A DNA stretch of 64,000 bases from Halicephalobus mephisto (GCA_009193035.1 SWDT01000020.1:1-64000); one strand, 5' to 3'. Shown: positions 23,608-36,296, numbered from the stretch's first letter. Notes: generated from the letters alone by a model not told the origin. Program-made: numbers and translations.

Positions 23608-26600
23608 ATGCTTTCCAATTTATTACGAATATTATTTTTTTTAATTTTAATAAATTTTTCAAACACCACAGTTATCCATCATTTTGTAAGTTTATATAAA
23701 GTAGTAACATTGTAAAAAATAAATACAAATTTAAAAAGTTTCGAAATAAATTTTTAAAAAACTTCAAAATTCGAATTTTTAAAATTTTTATTTTCGAATT
23801 TTTTGAATTTTGGAGTATTCCAGAAAAATTTTGAGAAATTCCGAAAAGTTTCAAAGTTTTAAAATTTTCGAAAAATTTTAAAATTAAAAAAAGTTTTAAA
23901 CAAAATTTTTGAAATTAAAAAATTTCAATTAAATTATAAAAATTTTAAAATTTCAATTTTATTTTTAAAATTATAAAAATTCCAATTTTATTTACAAATT
24001 AAAAAAATTCCAATTAAATTATAAAAATTTCAATTTTATTTTTGAAATTAAAAAAATTTCAATTAAATTATAAAAATTCCAATTTTATTTACAAATTAAA
24101 AAAATTTCAATTAAATTATAAAAATTTCAATTTTATTTTTGAAATTAAAAAAATTTCAATTAAATTATAAAAATTATAAAAATTCCAATTTTATTTTTAA
24201 AATTATAAAAATTTCAATTTTATTTTTGAAATTAAAAAAATTTCAATTAAATTATAAAAAGTTATAAATTTTATTTTAAAATTATAAAAAAATTTTCAGC
24301 CTCATACTGTAGGTTGTAACGTTTTGGTCGTTTTCGGAGATGGGCTGAGCGACGACGGAGCCGAAATTTCCCACGACGAAAGCCACGGATTTTTGAGAAA
24401 TTCCAACGGACCTGTTTGGGCAGAGTACCTGAATCAAATGCTCAAATGTGAAAAAGTATTTTTAATTTTTTAATTTTAGATTAAATTTAAAATTACAGTA
24501 CTTCAATTACGCCTACAGCGGAGCCAGAAGCGGAAGATCGAATTTCTACTTCGACGACTGGTCCGGAGTTCAGTGGCAAGTCGAGCAATTTGCCAACAGG
24601 AAAACCATCAAAGCCGATCGAGGTTCGTTTTCGTGTCGAGAACAAAATTGTCGATTTTCCGAAATTTCAATTTTTCGAAAGTTTTTAATTTCAATTTTTC
24701 GAAATTTCCTAATTTTAATTTTTCGAAAATTTTTAATTTCAATTTTCCGAAATTTCCTAATTTTAATTTTTTGAAAGTTTTTAATTTTAATTTTTCGAAA
24801 TTTCCTAATTTTAATTTTCCCCAAATTTCCTAATTTTAATTTTTCGAAATTTCCTAATTTTAATTTTTCGGAATTTCCTAATTTCAATTTTTCGGAATTT
24901 TTTAATTTTAATTTTCCAATTTTTGAATTAAAATAATTTTATTCGAATCTATTTTCGAATCCGAAATCGACAGTTGTGGTAGAAAGTCATTCTGCTTGAA
25001 TTCGTATTTTTCGGGTCTCGACGAGAAAATTGACTATTTTAAAACTCAGTCAAAAAGTACCTAAAATACGGTAATCAAATCTGCAGATTTCAAATCTAGA
25101 ATCAAAATATAAAGTTGATTTCGTAAATCCGGATATATGAAATCCGAGATTTTACAAATCCAATTAGCTTTTTCAAATCATTTTTATGTTCTTGAAATCC
25201 TAAATCAAAATCGAAATCGAAAGTTAACTTTTAAAATTTCGGATATATGAGATCCCGGATTTCGTAAATCCGCTGGACGAAATCCAAGCCATTTAATTGT
25301 TTTCATTTTTTAAATTTTGCTTCAAATTCGGAATTCAAAATCAAAAATGAAAGTTAATCTTGAAAATCCGGATATATGGAATCTCGGATTTCGTAAATCT
25401 CCCAGTCGAAATTTAATCGACTTTGTTTTCTTTGAATCATATTTGTTCGAAATTTGAGACTTCACAAATCCATTTCATGAAATCTAATCGATTTGTTTTT
25501 TGGGATCTTCAAGTAGTTCAGATTCAGAATCTCAAGCCAGAATTCAAAATTGATCTTCGAAGTGCGGATATATGAAATCCGGGATTTTCGGGATCTCATA
25601 TATCCACTTGGTAGAATTCAATTTTATTTTACCTTTCAAGACCTCAAATCAAAATCCAAAATTAATTTTCATTTAGTGGATATATGAAATCCGGGATTTT
25701 TGGGATCTCATATATCCATTAAATTAAGTCTAACTAATTTTATTTTCCAAAGATGTCTATTTTTCAAAACCTCAAGCCAAAATTCAAAGTTGGTCTTCGA
25801 AATGCGGATATATGAAATCCGGGATTTTCAGATCTCATATATCCACTTGGTAAAATTCAATTTTACTTTTTTTTTTGTAAATTTTTGATTTTATTTTTTT
25901 TTATAAATTTTTGATTTTATTTTTTTTTTTATAAATTTTTTATTTTATTTTTTTTTGTAAATTTTTTATTTTATTTTTTTTGTAAATTTTTTATTTTATT
26001 TTTTTTGTAAATTTTTTATTTTATTTTTTTTGTAAATTTAATTAATTTTCAGATACGATAGTCGTTCTCCAAGTCGGAGGACTTATTGATCTTTTTTCTG
26101 GAGAAACTAATGCGACTTCGATCATCACCAACCTCCAGAAGTCGGTCGAAACCCTTCTGAAAACCGACTGTCTTTCGCTTTCGACGATCGTGCTGACGAA
26201 TCTCCCGGATTTGAGCACTGCTCCTGGGTTGAAGTTCGCCGAAGACGGGGAATTGATCAAGGACAGTTTTGCCGTTTCCATCGCCCAGATTAATACAGTA
26301 AGAATCCATATATAATTAAATTTCAAAAATTCTATTTTGAAATTTTAGAATTTAAAAAAATTTTTCTAAAACATAATCGAAAATTTCAGAGTTATCTGAT
26401 CTTGCAAAAATTTCTGGAATTTTTAAAATTTTCGAAATTTTTTAGAATTTTTTAAAATTTTCGAAATTTTTAAAATTTTTTGAAATTTTTTAAAATTTTC
26501 GAAATATTTTAAAATTTTTTAGAATTTTTTAGAATTTTTTAGAATTTTTGAAATTTTTGAAATTTTTTAAAATTTTTGAGATTTCTAAAATTCTATAATA

Positions 26601-28921
26601 ATTTCCAGAATTTGGTACAAGTTTCTGAAATTTTTTGAAATATTTGAAATTTCTTCAATTTTTTATAATCTCCGCGAAAATTTTAGGATTAACTAGATCT
26701 CGTGGAAAAATCTAGAAGTTAATAGAAGATTCTAAAGCGTTTCAGAATCTAATTCAGACTTCTGGAGTCGTTTGAAATCGAACAGGAACTTTTTTCAGAA
26801 ATCTTCAAAAATTTTAAAAATTTATAAAATTTAAAAATTCAAAAATTCAAAAATTTATAAAATCTATAAAATTTAAAAATTCAAAAATCTATAAAATTCA
26901 AAAATTTAAAAATCTATAAAATTAAAAAATTTATAAAATTTATAAAATTTAAAAATCTATAAAATTTAAAAATTTATAAAATTTATAAAATTTTTATACA
27001 ATTGTGATTTTAGCAAATACGGTCACTCGTTCTGAATATCTCCAAAGAAACTTCCAACAAGAAAATCAATCTGAGACTTTTCGATCTGAATTCGGCCATG
27101 TTCAAAGCCATCGGTCCCCTCAACACGACAGAGCCGTTTTCGTACCAGAAACAAGACACATTGTGAGTTTGTTTTTAATTTTTAAACACCAGCGACGGGG
27201 TCCACTTCTGGCGACTACGGCAGTTGTTCCCCAGCGGAATTTGTTCCTTTCCTATTTCGCAAGATTTATTTCATTTTTTATATATTAATTTTTTAATAAT
27301 TAAATTAACTTACTATAACAATTAAGAAAAAACTCATCTAAAAAGAAACAATTGCGAAATGTAAGAAAATCATATTTTTCATAAATATTTGACTTTTGTA
27401 ACGAAAAAGTAACTTAATAGTGACGATTATTATTTATTACTAGGTCAAAAGTTACAATTTTCGTGTGTAGAGATTTTGGATAGTGTCTATTTCCGACTCA
27501 TATTAGGAGTTTCTAGTCACTATCCGAAATTTATTGGAGCTGTCAAAATCACTATCCGAAAACAGCTCCAATACACAAAAAAAAACAATTTTTGATCTCG
27601 TAACAATTGCGAAATGTAACAGAATCATATTTTTCATGAATATTTAGGATTTGTGATGAAAATGTAACCTAATAATGACGATTTGAATGTTTACTGAATC
27701 AAAAGTTACACTTTTTTGTGGGTATTTTAACCTTTATGTTATCTTGGATTCACTGGTCCCAACACTTGTTGCTCAATTTATATGTTAAGTTAATCCAGAT
27801 ACCAAAATACTGATCTAAAAACGATATAGATCTTGCAAAATAGGAAAAACAAATATCGCCGGAGAACATCCACCGTACAGTTGAGTAAATTTCATTTTTG
27901 GATGAATCCTTAACTCTCATTTTTGAAAACGAATTTCTAAATTTTTTCATTTTTGAAAGAATTTCTAACTCATCTTTCCTTCGTGATTGAATTTCTAAAC
28001 TTTTTCATTTTTGAAAGAATTTCTAACTCCTCTTTTTTTTGTAATCAAACTTCTAGATTCTCTCATTTTTGGATGAATCCTAATTTCTCTTTCTTCCGTA
28101 ACCAAATTTTTAAATTTTTCCATTTTTTGATGAATCACTAACTCCTCTTTTTTCCATAATCAAACTTCTAAATTCTCTCATTTTTGAAAGAATTTCTAAT
28201 TTCTCTTTTTTTTCGTAATCGAACTTCTAGATTCTCTTATTTTTAATAAACTTCTAAACCCTCCTGTTTTTGGAAATCAATATCTTACAAATGGACCCCT
28301 AAACCCTTTTTTAAAACGAACCCCTTGTCAATGAACTTCCACTTCATTCTCTGATTCTTTAATCACAACAAATGATTCAAAAAAATCATCAAAATTTTCC
28401 TATGTAACTTTTTTAAAAATGAAATTTAAAAAATATAATTTTCACTAACTTACAATAAAAGTGAAATTTAAAAAAAATAAGAATTTTAAAAAATAGAAAT
28501 TTTACTAATTTACAATAAAAGTGAAATTTAAAAAAATATAATTTTCACTAATTTACAATAAAAGTGAAATTTTAAAAAAAATAAGAATTTAAAAAATATA
28601 ATTTTTACGAATTTATAATAAAAGTGAAATTTTAAAAAAATAAGAATGTAAAAAAATAGAAATTTTACGAATTTACAATAAAAGTGAAATTTAAAAAAAA
28701 TAAGAATTTTAAAAAATATAATTTTTACGAATTTACAATAAAAGTGAAATTTAAAAAAATAAGAATTTAAAAAAATATAACTTTCACTAATTTACAATAA
28801 AAGTAAAATTTTCAGACCAAGAGACATTAGTGCCTATGCATACCACGACCTTTGGCATCCCACCACGATTGTCCATTACGACATTGCTAAAGAACTTGTA
28901 GTTTTTTTGGAAGACACATAA
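23608..28921 (+). CDS. Secreted GDSL/SGNH hydrolase-like protein with altered active site
   Basis: Six exons (23608-23685, 24300-24455, 24499-24622, 26053-26297, 27014-27162, 28816-28921) give 285 residues. Residues 1-20 form a signal peptide (MLSNLLRILFFLILINF). GDSL family members are esterases/lipases with a Ser-Asp-His triad. Block I reads FGDGLSDDG (residues 38-46), where the family has GDSLSD: the nucleophile position (41) is Gly. Block II Gly is present (YSGA, Gly86). Block III reads VGGLIDLF (127-134), lacking the usual GxND Asn. Block V is intact (DLWHPT, Asp262 and His265). I infer an inactive or repurposed secreted binding protein, unless the Ser at 43 substitutes. The fold call is strong and the function open. 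The introns are large and repeat-filled. It converges on the histidine ammonia-lyase gene with 77 bases between stops. Confidence 0.85.
23700..24295. repeat. AT tandem repeat in GDSL-like intron 1
   Basis: Units of aaaaaaatttcaattaaatta and aaaattccaattttattt recur about every 60-65 bases. Confidence 0.75.
24640..24920. repeat. Tandem repeat in GDSL-like intron 3
   Basis: tttttcgaaatttcctaatt units recur about every 36 bases, about seven times. This intron also carries a cgtgtcgag motif right after the splice donor. Confidence 0.8.
25125..25860. repeat. ggatatatga hairpin repeats in GDSL-like intron 3
   Basis: Six units spaced about 110-130 bases start with ggatatatga. Three are complete hairpins of about 40 bases (25566-25605, 25678-25717, 25806-25844) with perfect 10-base arms ggatatatga and tcatatatcc, and inner arms aatccggg and the near-complement. 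Confidence 0.8.
25861..26040. repeat. Short T-rich tandem repeat
   Basis: tttttttgtaaattttttat units of about 27 bases are repeated six times directly before the exon 4 acceptor. Confidence 0.8.
26330..27010. repeat. Low-complexity intron 4 of the GDSL-like gene
   Basis: Runs of aaattttcgaaattttt units are followed by aaaatttaaaaatctataa units. Nothing else was seen. Confidence 0.6.
27345..27725 (+). repeat. Modular dispersed repeat, A-B-A copy
   Basis: This matches 21114-21760 almost base for base over module A (27350-27470) and module B (27470-27585), followed by a more diverged module A ending acacttttttgtggg. It sits inside GDSL-like intron 5. Confidence 0.85.
27890..28810. repeat. Two successive tandem repeats in GDSL-like intron 5
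   Basis: 27890-28260 has units of tcatttttgaaagaatttct and aactcctcttttttt (about 60 bases). 28420-28805 has units of aatttacaataaaagtgaaa with A-runs (about 60 bases, six copies), ending at the last acceptor. Confidence 0.75.
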
Positions 28922-28998
28922 TCGACTTCAGAAACCCCGATTTCCGGTGTGTGAATTTTTATGTTTCTAAATGTTTTTTTAAATAAAATTAATAATTT

Positions 28999-31900
28999 TC
29001 AATGAGCGAATTTGTCGAATCCGGGGGTGTTTCTGTGGTTGGGTCCGTGGCCGGTGGGGCTGGCCGTTTGTTGCCTCAGGACATCGGGAAAATCGGATTC
29101 TAAATCCGCCATTCTTTCTAAAAATGGTTCTACTGTAGTCCAAATTTTGTTTTCTCTAACAAGTTGAATAACAGATTGAATTTCTGGTTGCATAAATCTG
29201 TCTTCTTCGAGCGGTTTGAAGACCGTTCTGACGATATCGTAAACTTTTTGAAGTGTATTTGTGCTTTTTAAAGGTTTTAGAAATTCCATTCCTTGACAAG
29301 CTGCTATTAACTCCATCGCGAGCACCGCCTCCACGTGCTCAACCACCTTCAGCGCCTTCCTCGCCGCGAAACCCCCCATGGACACGTGGTCCTCCTGGTT
29401 GCAGCTCGTCGGAATGGAATCTGCAGAAGATGGATGACAAAGGACCTTGTTTTCGGACACTAATGAAGCTGCACAAAGTTGGACTGTCATAAATCCACTG
29501 TTTAATCCACCGTATTTTGTAAGAAATGTCGGCAAACCGCTCAATTCGTGGTTCACCAGACGTTCGAGTCTCCGTTCGCTCATCTGGGCCAGCTCCTGGA
29601 CCCCTATGGCCAGGTAATCCAGGGCTTTCGCCGGATATTCTCCATGGAAATTGCCTCCGGATAAAATTTGGTCCTGATCCGGGAAAATTAACGGATTATC
29701 CGTCGCCGAATTAAGCTCCTTCGTGATGATCCCTTTGCAAAATTCTATCGTTTCGTGGACGATTCCGTGGACTTGAGGAACGCATCTCAGAGTATAAGCA
29801 TCTTGGACTTTTCCGCAGTTCCTGTGGGATTCTGCGATTTCAGAAGGATTCAGATCCGAGTGAAGAAGGGAACGGAGTCTTCTCGCGACGTCGTTCTGGC
29901 CCTTGTGAGGCCGAACACGGTGGATTTCTGAAATCATTATTCACCAGTTTCGTGAGAATTTTTCTAAATTTAATTAGATTTTTTAATTTTATAAAACTTT
30001 CCAGATATATATAAAAATTTTTAATTTTTAGATTTTTTCTAAATTTAATTAGATTTTTTAATTCTACAAAACTTTCCAAAGTCCAGATAGAAAATTTTTA
30101 ATTTTTAGATTTTTTCTAAATTTAATAAAATTCTGAAATTTTACAAAACTTTCCAGAATCCAGATCGAAAATTTCTTAGTTTTTAGAGTTTTTTAAAATT
30201 TAATAAAATTCTGAAATTTTACAAAACTTTCCAAAATCAAGATAGAAAATTTTTAATTTTATGGAAATTTTCGAAGTTTTGTAGAATTTAAATAAAGAAT
30301 TTCGGAATCTTTCGAAATTTCATGAGATATTCAGAAATCTTCTAGAATCTAAATGAAAATTTCTAGATTCTTACTAGGGCTTCAGAAATCTTTCAAAATA
30401 TAAAAAATTCCAAAAAATTTCGAATACTTCTAGAATTTAAAAGTTTTCAGAAATCTTCCAAAATATAATTAGAACTTTCAGAAGTACTTGATGTCTTACA
30501 AAAGTTTCAGAAATCTTTCAAAATATAAAAAATTCTAAAAAATTTCGAATACTTCTAGAATTTGAAAGTTTTCAAAAGTCTTTCAAAATATAATCAGAAC
30601 TTTCAGAAGCTTCTAGATTTTTACTAGGGCTTCAGAAATCTTTCAAAATATAAAAAATTCCAAAAAATTTCGAATACTTCTAGAATTTGAAAGTTTTCAG
30701 AAATCTTCCAAAATATAATTAGAACTTTCAGAAGCTGCTAGATTCTTCCAGGACTCAGTAAGATGTCATAAACTAATACCAGAAATATCAGATTCTGGAA
30801 GTTTCTGGATTTTCGAAATTCGTGTTGAAACAATTTCGAAATAATGAATATTTTTAATTTTTAATTTTTAATTTTTAAGTGTGATTTTTGGATTTTAAAT
30901 TGACTCACTGGCATCGTAGGCTTGGGTGGTGCCTTTCAGGACGTCCAACGTGAGGGCAGCGATGACGTCGGCTTGTTTCGCGATGTTCTCTGCCCTCTGG
31001 ACCGCCATGGCCCCTAGGGCGGACACCATCTGGGTCCCGTTGATGAGTGCTAGACCTTCTTTGGGACCTAATTCCATTTTTGTCAAACCATTTTCTGTCA
31101 ATACTGTACTGGCATCTTTCCATCCTGTTTTTGGAGACCACATTCGTCCTTCTCCTAGAAGCCCTAAGGCTAGATGAGCAAGAGGACAAAGATCACCAGA
31201 ACATCCCACTGTTCCCTGTTCCGGCACGTAACTAACAACGAAAGCATTGAAAGCAGCGATCAGTTTGTCCACGTTCTCGAGGGATATACCGCTGTGGCCC
31301 TTGGCAAGCACGTTTATCCTCAAAGCCAGCAGCATCCGCGCCTTCTGCGGACTCAGGGGCTCCCCGTACCCCGTCGCATGCGATCGGATCAGATTCAGTT
31401 GCAACTGCTGGATTTCAGCCGGATTAATTTTCACATTTGCGAAAGTTCCGAATCCCGTCGTGATTCCGTAGACTACTGTAATCAACAAAGTTATCAACTA
31501 TACTAGTAAAAAAGTCAAAAATTATCTCGGAACGAATCTCCAGAATCTCAATTTCGAAAATCTCATCCGATTCTGAAGGATTCTAGAAGTCTACTGGATT
31601 CTGAAGTTCCTAAGAGATTCTGAAATTTTTTCAGAAGTTTTAATAAAACTTTTAGAATCTCCTATCGGATTCTGGAAATTTCCACAGAATTCTAGAAGTT
31701 GCCAAGAGATTCTGGAAATTTTCAGAAGCTTCTAAAACGTCTTCAAAAATTTTAGAATCTGTTGCTAGATTCTAGAAACTTTTAGGACATTTCTAGAAAA
31801 CTTTAAAAACTTCTACAGTATTCTCGGGGGACTTCAGAATCTTCTACAGTACTTTTAGAAAACTTTAAAAACTTCTACAGTATTCTCGGGGGACTTCAGA

Positions 31901-32604
31901 ATCTTCTACAGTACTTTTAGAAGAATTCAGAATCTTCTACAGTACTTTCAGAAGAATTCAGAATCTTCTACAGTACTTTCAGAAGATTTCAGAAGTTTCT
32001 ACAGTATTCTTTAAACTTCAACTAGATTTTCGAAATTTCTAATTTTTAAAAAAACTGACTTTTGTGTTCTTGGGCACACTTCTCCAAGAAACTCCTGGCC
32101 TTTATGATCCTCTGACGGGCAGATTCAGCCAGCTCAATATGACAGAGTCCATCATGGCAGTCATTCAGATCCTCGACAGTCATACTGTATCCATCCAACA
32201 TCAACAATCTTTTTCCTTGAATAACTCTACTCGTGGTTCTGCTTCCTCTTAAATTTCAAAAATTTAAATAATTTCAAAAATTTAAATAATTTTAATTTTT
32301 TTTATTTAAACAATTTCGAAAAATTTCAAATTATTTTTTTAAAGAATTTTTATTTTTTAATAACTTTTATTTTTAATAATTTTTATTTCTTAAATAATTT
32401 TTATTTTTTTAAACAATTCTTTTTTTTAAACAATTTTTATTTTTTAAATAATTTTTATTTTTTAAATAACTCTTTTTTTTTTAACAATTTTAAAACTAAC
32501 CCATAGTCACTAAGAAGACTGCTTTCAGAATCGAATCTGGGTCTTGAATGATCAGAAATCGAAGTTTTTCGAAGTTGTTCTTCAACAATAGCATCAGTTC
32601 CCAT
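28999..32604 (-). CDS. haly-1: Histidine ammonia-lyase (histidase)
   Basis: First step of histidine catabolism: L-histidine to urocanate plus ammonia, cytosolic homotetramer. Four exons (32604-32501, 32247-32060, 31475-30909, 29927-28999) encode 595 residues. Hallmarks: [11 protein letters not shown] with the catalytic Tyr, [13 protein letters not shown], the MIO-forming loop [43 protein letters not shown] and [11 protein letters not shown]. The MIO tripeptide is Cys-Ser-Gly (about residues 189-191) instead of the textbook Ala-Ser-Gly. I recall nematode histidases sharing the Cys but could not check. The N-terminus may be incomplete: the frame is open upstream of the chosen ATG back to a CTTCAG acceptor at 32642-32643, and vertebrate and C. 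elegans enzymes carry roughly 60-100 more residues. It is convergent with the GDSL-like gene. Confidence 0.93.
29940..30840. repeat. Tandem repeats in histidase intron 3
   Basis: 29945-30290 carries gatttttctaaatttaatta units. 30300-30760 carries units with cagaaatctttcaaaatata, aaaaaatttcgaatacttct and agaatttgaaagttttcag (about 110-130 bases, three to four copies). Confidence 0.75.
31500..32040. repeat. Repeats in histidase intron 2
   Basis: A run of agattctgaa and tttctagaa variants leads into about five copies of ttctacagtact plus ttcagaagaattcagaatc between 31800 and 32010. Confidence 0.75.
32265..32495. repeat. T-rich repeat in histidase intron 1
   Basis: ttttttaaataatttttatt units of about 23 bases are repeated. 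Confidence 0.7.
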
Positions 32605-32924
32605 TTTTACGATTTTCGGAATATGATCGAATTTTTCGATTCTGAAGTTTATATAATTTTTTCAAAACTAAAAGTCCCGCCTTCAATTTTACGACTTTTT
32701 CGACTTCAGAAATCAGAAATCTCTCGAAAAAACCATAAAACAATCATTTTGACGAAATTCAGTTATTTTATAAAAAATCTGGATTCTGTAAGTCGTGGAT
32801 TCAGTCATGTGATCGTCGTTAATCAAAGAAATTCCGATAGATATTACTGTAGAAAAACAAATTTTTACAAAATGGTCCTGAGGGGAATTTTCGAAAATAA
32901 AAATTTCGATTTTAGACGATTTTA

Positions 32925-33300
32925 GAAATGCCTACTGTATTTTGAAATTTTCTAAAATTATTTTCGAAAATAAAAATTTTGATTTTAAACGATTTTAGAA
33001 ATGCCTACTGTATTCTAGAATTTTCTAAAATTATTTTCGAAAATAAAAATTTCGATTTTAGACGATTTTAGAAATGCCTATTGTATTTTGAAATTTTCTA
33101 AAATTATTTTCGAAAATAAAAATTTTGATTTTAGACGATTTTAGAAATGCCTACTGTATTCTAGAATTTTCTAAAATTAAAAAATTTTTACAAAATGGTC
33201 CTGAGGGGAATTTGGAAAATAAAAATTTCGATTTTAGAAATATCTACTGTATTTTGGAATTTTCTAAAATTAATTAAAAATTAAAAATTTTTACAAAATG
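32925..33300. repeat. Tandem repeat of about 74 bases
   Basis: The unit gattttagaaatgcctactg, tattttgaaattttctaaaa, ttattttcgaaaataaaaat is repeated five times with small changes. Adjacent 33300-33680 is more complex and may be the promoter of the minus-strand histidase gene; I see no convincing exon there. Confidence 0.85.
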
Positions 33301-33684
33301 GTCCTGAAGAGAATTTCGAAAATCCTCAATTTTAAGATTTCTGAAAGCCCCCACTGGATGTTCCTAAAAAGCCGAATCGGATCGTGGAAAGTATCGATTT
33401 CGAAAACGAAGATGACGCAATGGTGACTCTTGGACGATTTTATAAACCTATCTGGAACTCGAATGGGAAGCGGCCGAGCAAGTAAAATAGGGTTTGATTT
33501 ATTCAACGAAATCATGAAACAAAATGATCGCCTTACAGTTTACCGTACAATCCTAGGTTTTTATTTCAAAAAAAGTGGAATAAGTTGTTCGAAAAGCCTC
33601 ATTGACTGGCCAGATTTACCATTGAACTCAAAAAAAACCGTCAATCAGAAAACGAGGAAGTTCGTTAATCTGTCGACAGTCCCT

Positions 33685-34050
33685 TTCCAGCAATATTTCC
33701 TTTTTTATTTCGTAAAATTTCCAATTTTCATATATCAATTTTTTCCTGTTTGGATTATTCTCCAATATTTCAACCAAAGAAGTAAAAAATTTTGCATAAA
33801 AACGAAAAAAGTTGGATTATTTGGTAGTTTCTTTTCTAACAATATTTCCTTCCTTATTTCGTAAAATTTCCAATTTTCATATATCAATTTTTTACTGTTT
33901 GGATTATTCTCCAATATTTCAACCAAAGAACTAAAAAATTTCATATAAAAACGAAAAGAGTTGAGTTACTTGATAGTTTTTTCTCGAGTAATATTCCTCT
34001 TTTATTTTGTGAAATTTTAATTTCTATATATCAATTTCCAGTATTTTGAT
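33685..34050. repeat. Tandem repeat of about 147 bases, 2.4 copies
   Basis: Units begin caatatttccttttttattt and include ttttcatatatcaattttt, ctgtttggattattctcc and atttcaaccaaagaa. Confidence 0.85.
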
Positions 34051-34309
34051 TAGTTTAACAGACCAAGTGAAGACTGGTTTCAAAACAATTTCGAAATCAG
34101 CACGAGTTGAAGAAGAACGAAACGTACAGTCGAAAACAAAATTCCAAAGTTACGGATTTTTGGGTATCTATTGAAAATTCAATATTATTTTATTTTTTAA
34201 AATAATCAATTTACATTAATGTTACTACAGTATTTGAGGGGTTTTTTAAACGATAAAAAATTTAACAAACTTTACTGGAATGGATTTTTCCAAATTCGAT
34301 GGTCGTAAT

Positions 34310-35060
34310 CAAAAACAACATGACGATAAATTTCAAAAAAATTTAAAATAATTTTTCGAAATAATTTAAAATAATTTAAAACAATTTAAAACAATTTCAA
34401 AAAAATTTAAAATAATTTTTCGAAATAATTTAAAATAATTTCAAAACAATTTTAAACGATTTCAAAAAATAATTTTAAAATTTCAAAAAAATTTTAATTT
34501 TTAATTTTTTTTAATACAGTAAAAAATTCTAAAAAAGTTTATCTTATAAGGTTTTGAAAACTTTTTAAAAGAATTTTTTTAGTTTTAGAATTCTACAGAA
34601 ATATTTTGGATTTTTTGGAAAATTCAGAATTCTTCAAGAATCTCAAAAAAACCTTCAGAATCTCATAGACTTCTAGAATCTTTTAAAAAATTTCTAAAAG
34701 AATTTTTTTAATTTCAGAATTTTACAGAAATATTTTGGATTTTTTGGAAAATTCAGAATTCTTCAAGAATCTCAAAAAAAACCTTCAGAATCCTTCAAGA
34801 ATCTCATAGACTTCTAGAATCTTTTAAAAACTTTTTAAAAGAATTTTTTTAAATTTTAGAATTTTACAGAAATATTTTGGATTTTTTGGAAAATTCAGAA
34901 TTCTTCAAGAATCTCATAGAGATTTCTAGAAACTTTTAAAAAATTTCTAAAAGAATTTTCTTTAATTTAGAATTTTACAGAAATATTTTGGATTTTTTGG
35001 AAAATTCAGAATTCTTCAAGAATCTCACATATATCTTCAGAATCCCACAAAATTTTCTGG
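34310..35060. repeat. AT repeats and a four-copy repeat of about 135 bases
   Basis: 34310-34500 is a taatttaaaataatttcaaa run. 34560-35045 repeats agaattttacagaaatattt, tggattttttggaaaattca and gaattcttcaagaatctc four times. 35060-35690 is low-complexity with nothing recognisable. Confidence 0.8.
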
Positions 35061-35689
35061 AACTAAGATTTAAAATTTTCGAATTTAAAAAAATTAGACA
35101 ATTTTGCAAAATTAATTTTTAAAAATTTTTATTACAGTAACCAAATTTTTTTGAATTAAATGTAATAAAATTTTCGTTATTTTTTGAACTATTCGGTTTA
35201 CTGTAGCCTACTTCAAAAATGCCCTTAGGTCATTCTTAACGATGACTGTAAATTTTGGAAAATTATATTTTTCGGATCAAAAATCAAAAACCTCTTTTTT
35301 CGTTTTTATTTTTTTTTGCTCAAAATTCACCACGTGGAGACTGAAACAAACAGAAACTCATAAAACCACTTTGAGATTTTTCTCCTGATTTTCTGTTTTT
35401 TGGTCTTTTTAGAATCACGTCTAATAAAAATTTTAATTTTTTTAAAACTTTTTTAGGAAAATTCCAGATAAAAATCTTTATTTTTTTTAAATTTTAATTT
35501 TTTTTTATTTTTTAAGAAAATTCCAAATAAAATTTTAATTTTTTTTTAAAATCTTTATTTTTTGTTTTTTTAAATTTTTTTAGAAAAATTAAACTTTTTA
35601 ATTAAAATTTTTTTAATTTCTAAAATCACATAAAAAATTCCAATCCGGTTCAAGGATCATGGATAAACACGTGAATAACCAGATCCAGA

Positions 35690-36110
35690 TAAAAAATTTC
35701 AAAAATAATGATAAAAATGTTTAAAATAATAAAAAAATTTCAAAAATTATAAAAAAAATCTTAAAAATAATGATAAAAATTTTTAAAATAATAAAAAAAA
35801 TTTCAAAAATAATGATAAAAATTTCAAAAACAATTAAAAATCCCAAAAATTATAAAAAAATCTCAAAAATAATGATGAAAAATTTTAAAAATAATAACAA
35901 AAATCATAAAAAAATTTTAAAAATAATTACAAAAATTTCAAAAATAATAATAAAAATTTTTAAAATAATTACAAAAATTCCAAAAATAAAAATAACAACA
36001 AAAATCTTAAAAATTATAAAAAAATTTCAAAAATAATAATAAAAATCCCAAAAATCTCAAAGATGATAACACAAATCTCAAAAATAATGACAAAAATCAT
36101 GTGTCATTTT
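35690..36110. repeat. aaaaataatgataaaaattt tandem repeat
   Basis: A-rich units of about 18-24 bases run without stops in one frame, giving a Lys/Ile-only open frame that is not a gene. Confidence 0.8.
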
Positions 36111-36296
36111 TGTCTGATGAGTTTTCGTGGGAAAAAGATCGGTAAAGATTTCCGAAAATGATAATCTTTCCAAAATCAATGAGAACATTATCTTCCATCT
36201 TTGAGAATAAACCATTAGTACATCACTCGAGTAAAACACATTAGTTTAATCAATTCCAACCATAATCAAAAATTCACAAGATAAAAACTCACAAAA

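Noticed and set aside
33291..33864. Open frames on both strands between repeats
   Set aside because: No splice-supported continuation and no domain; part may be the histidase promoter.
35770..36036. Lys/Ile-rich open frame
   Set aside because: Only A-rich low-complexity repeat.
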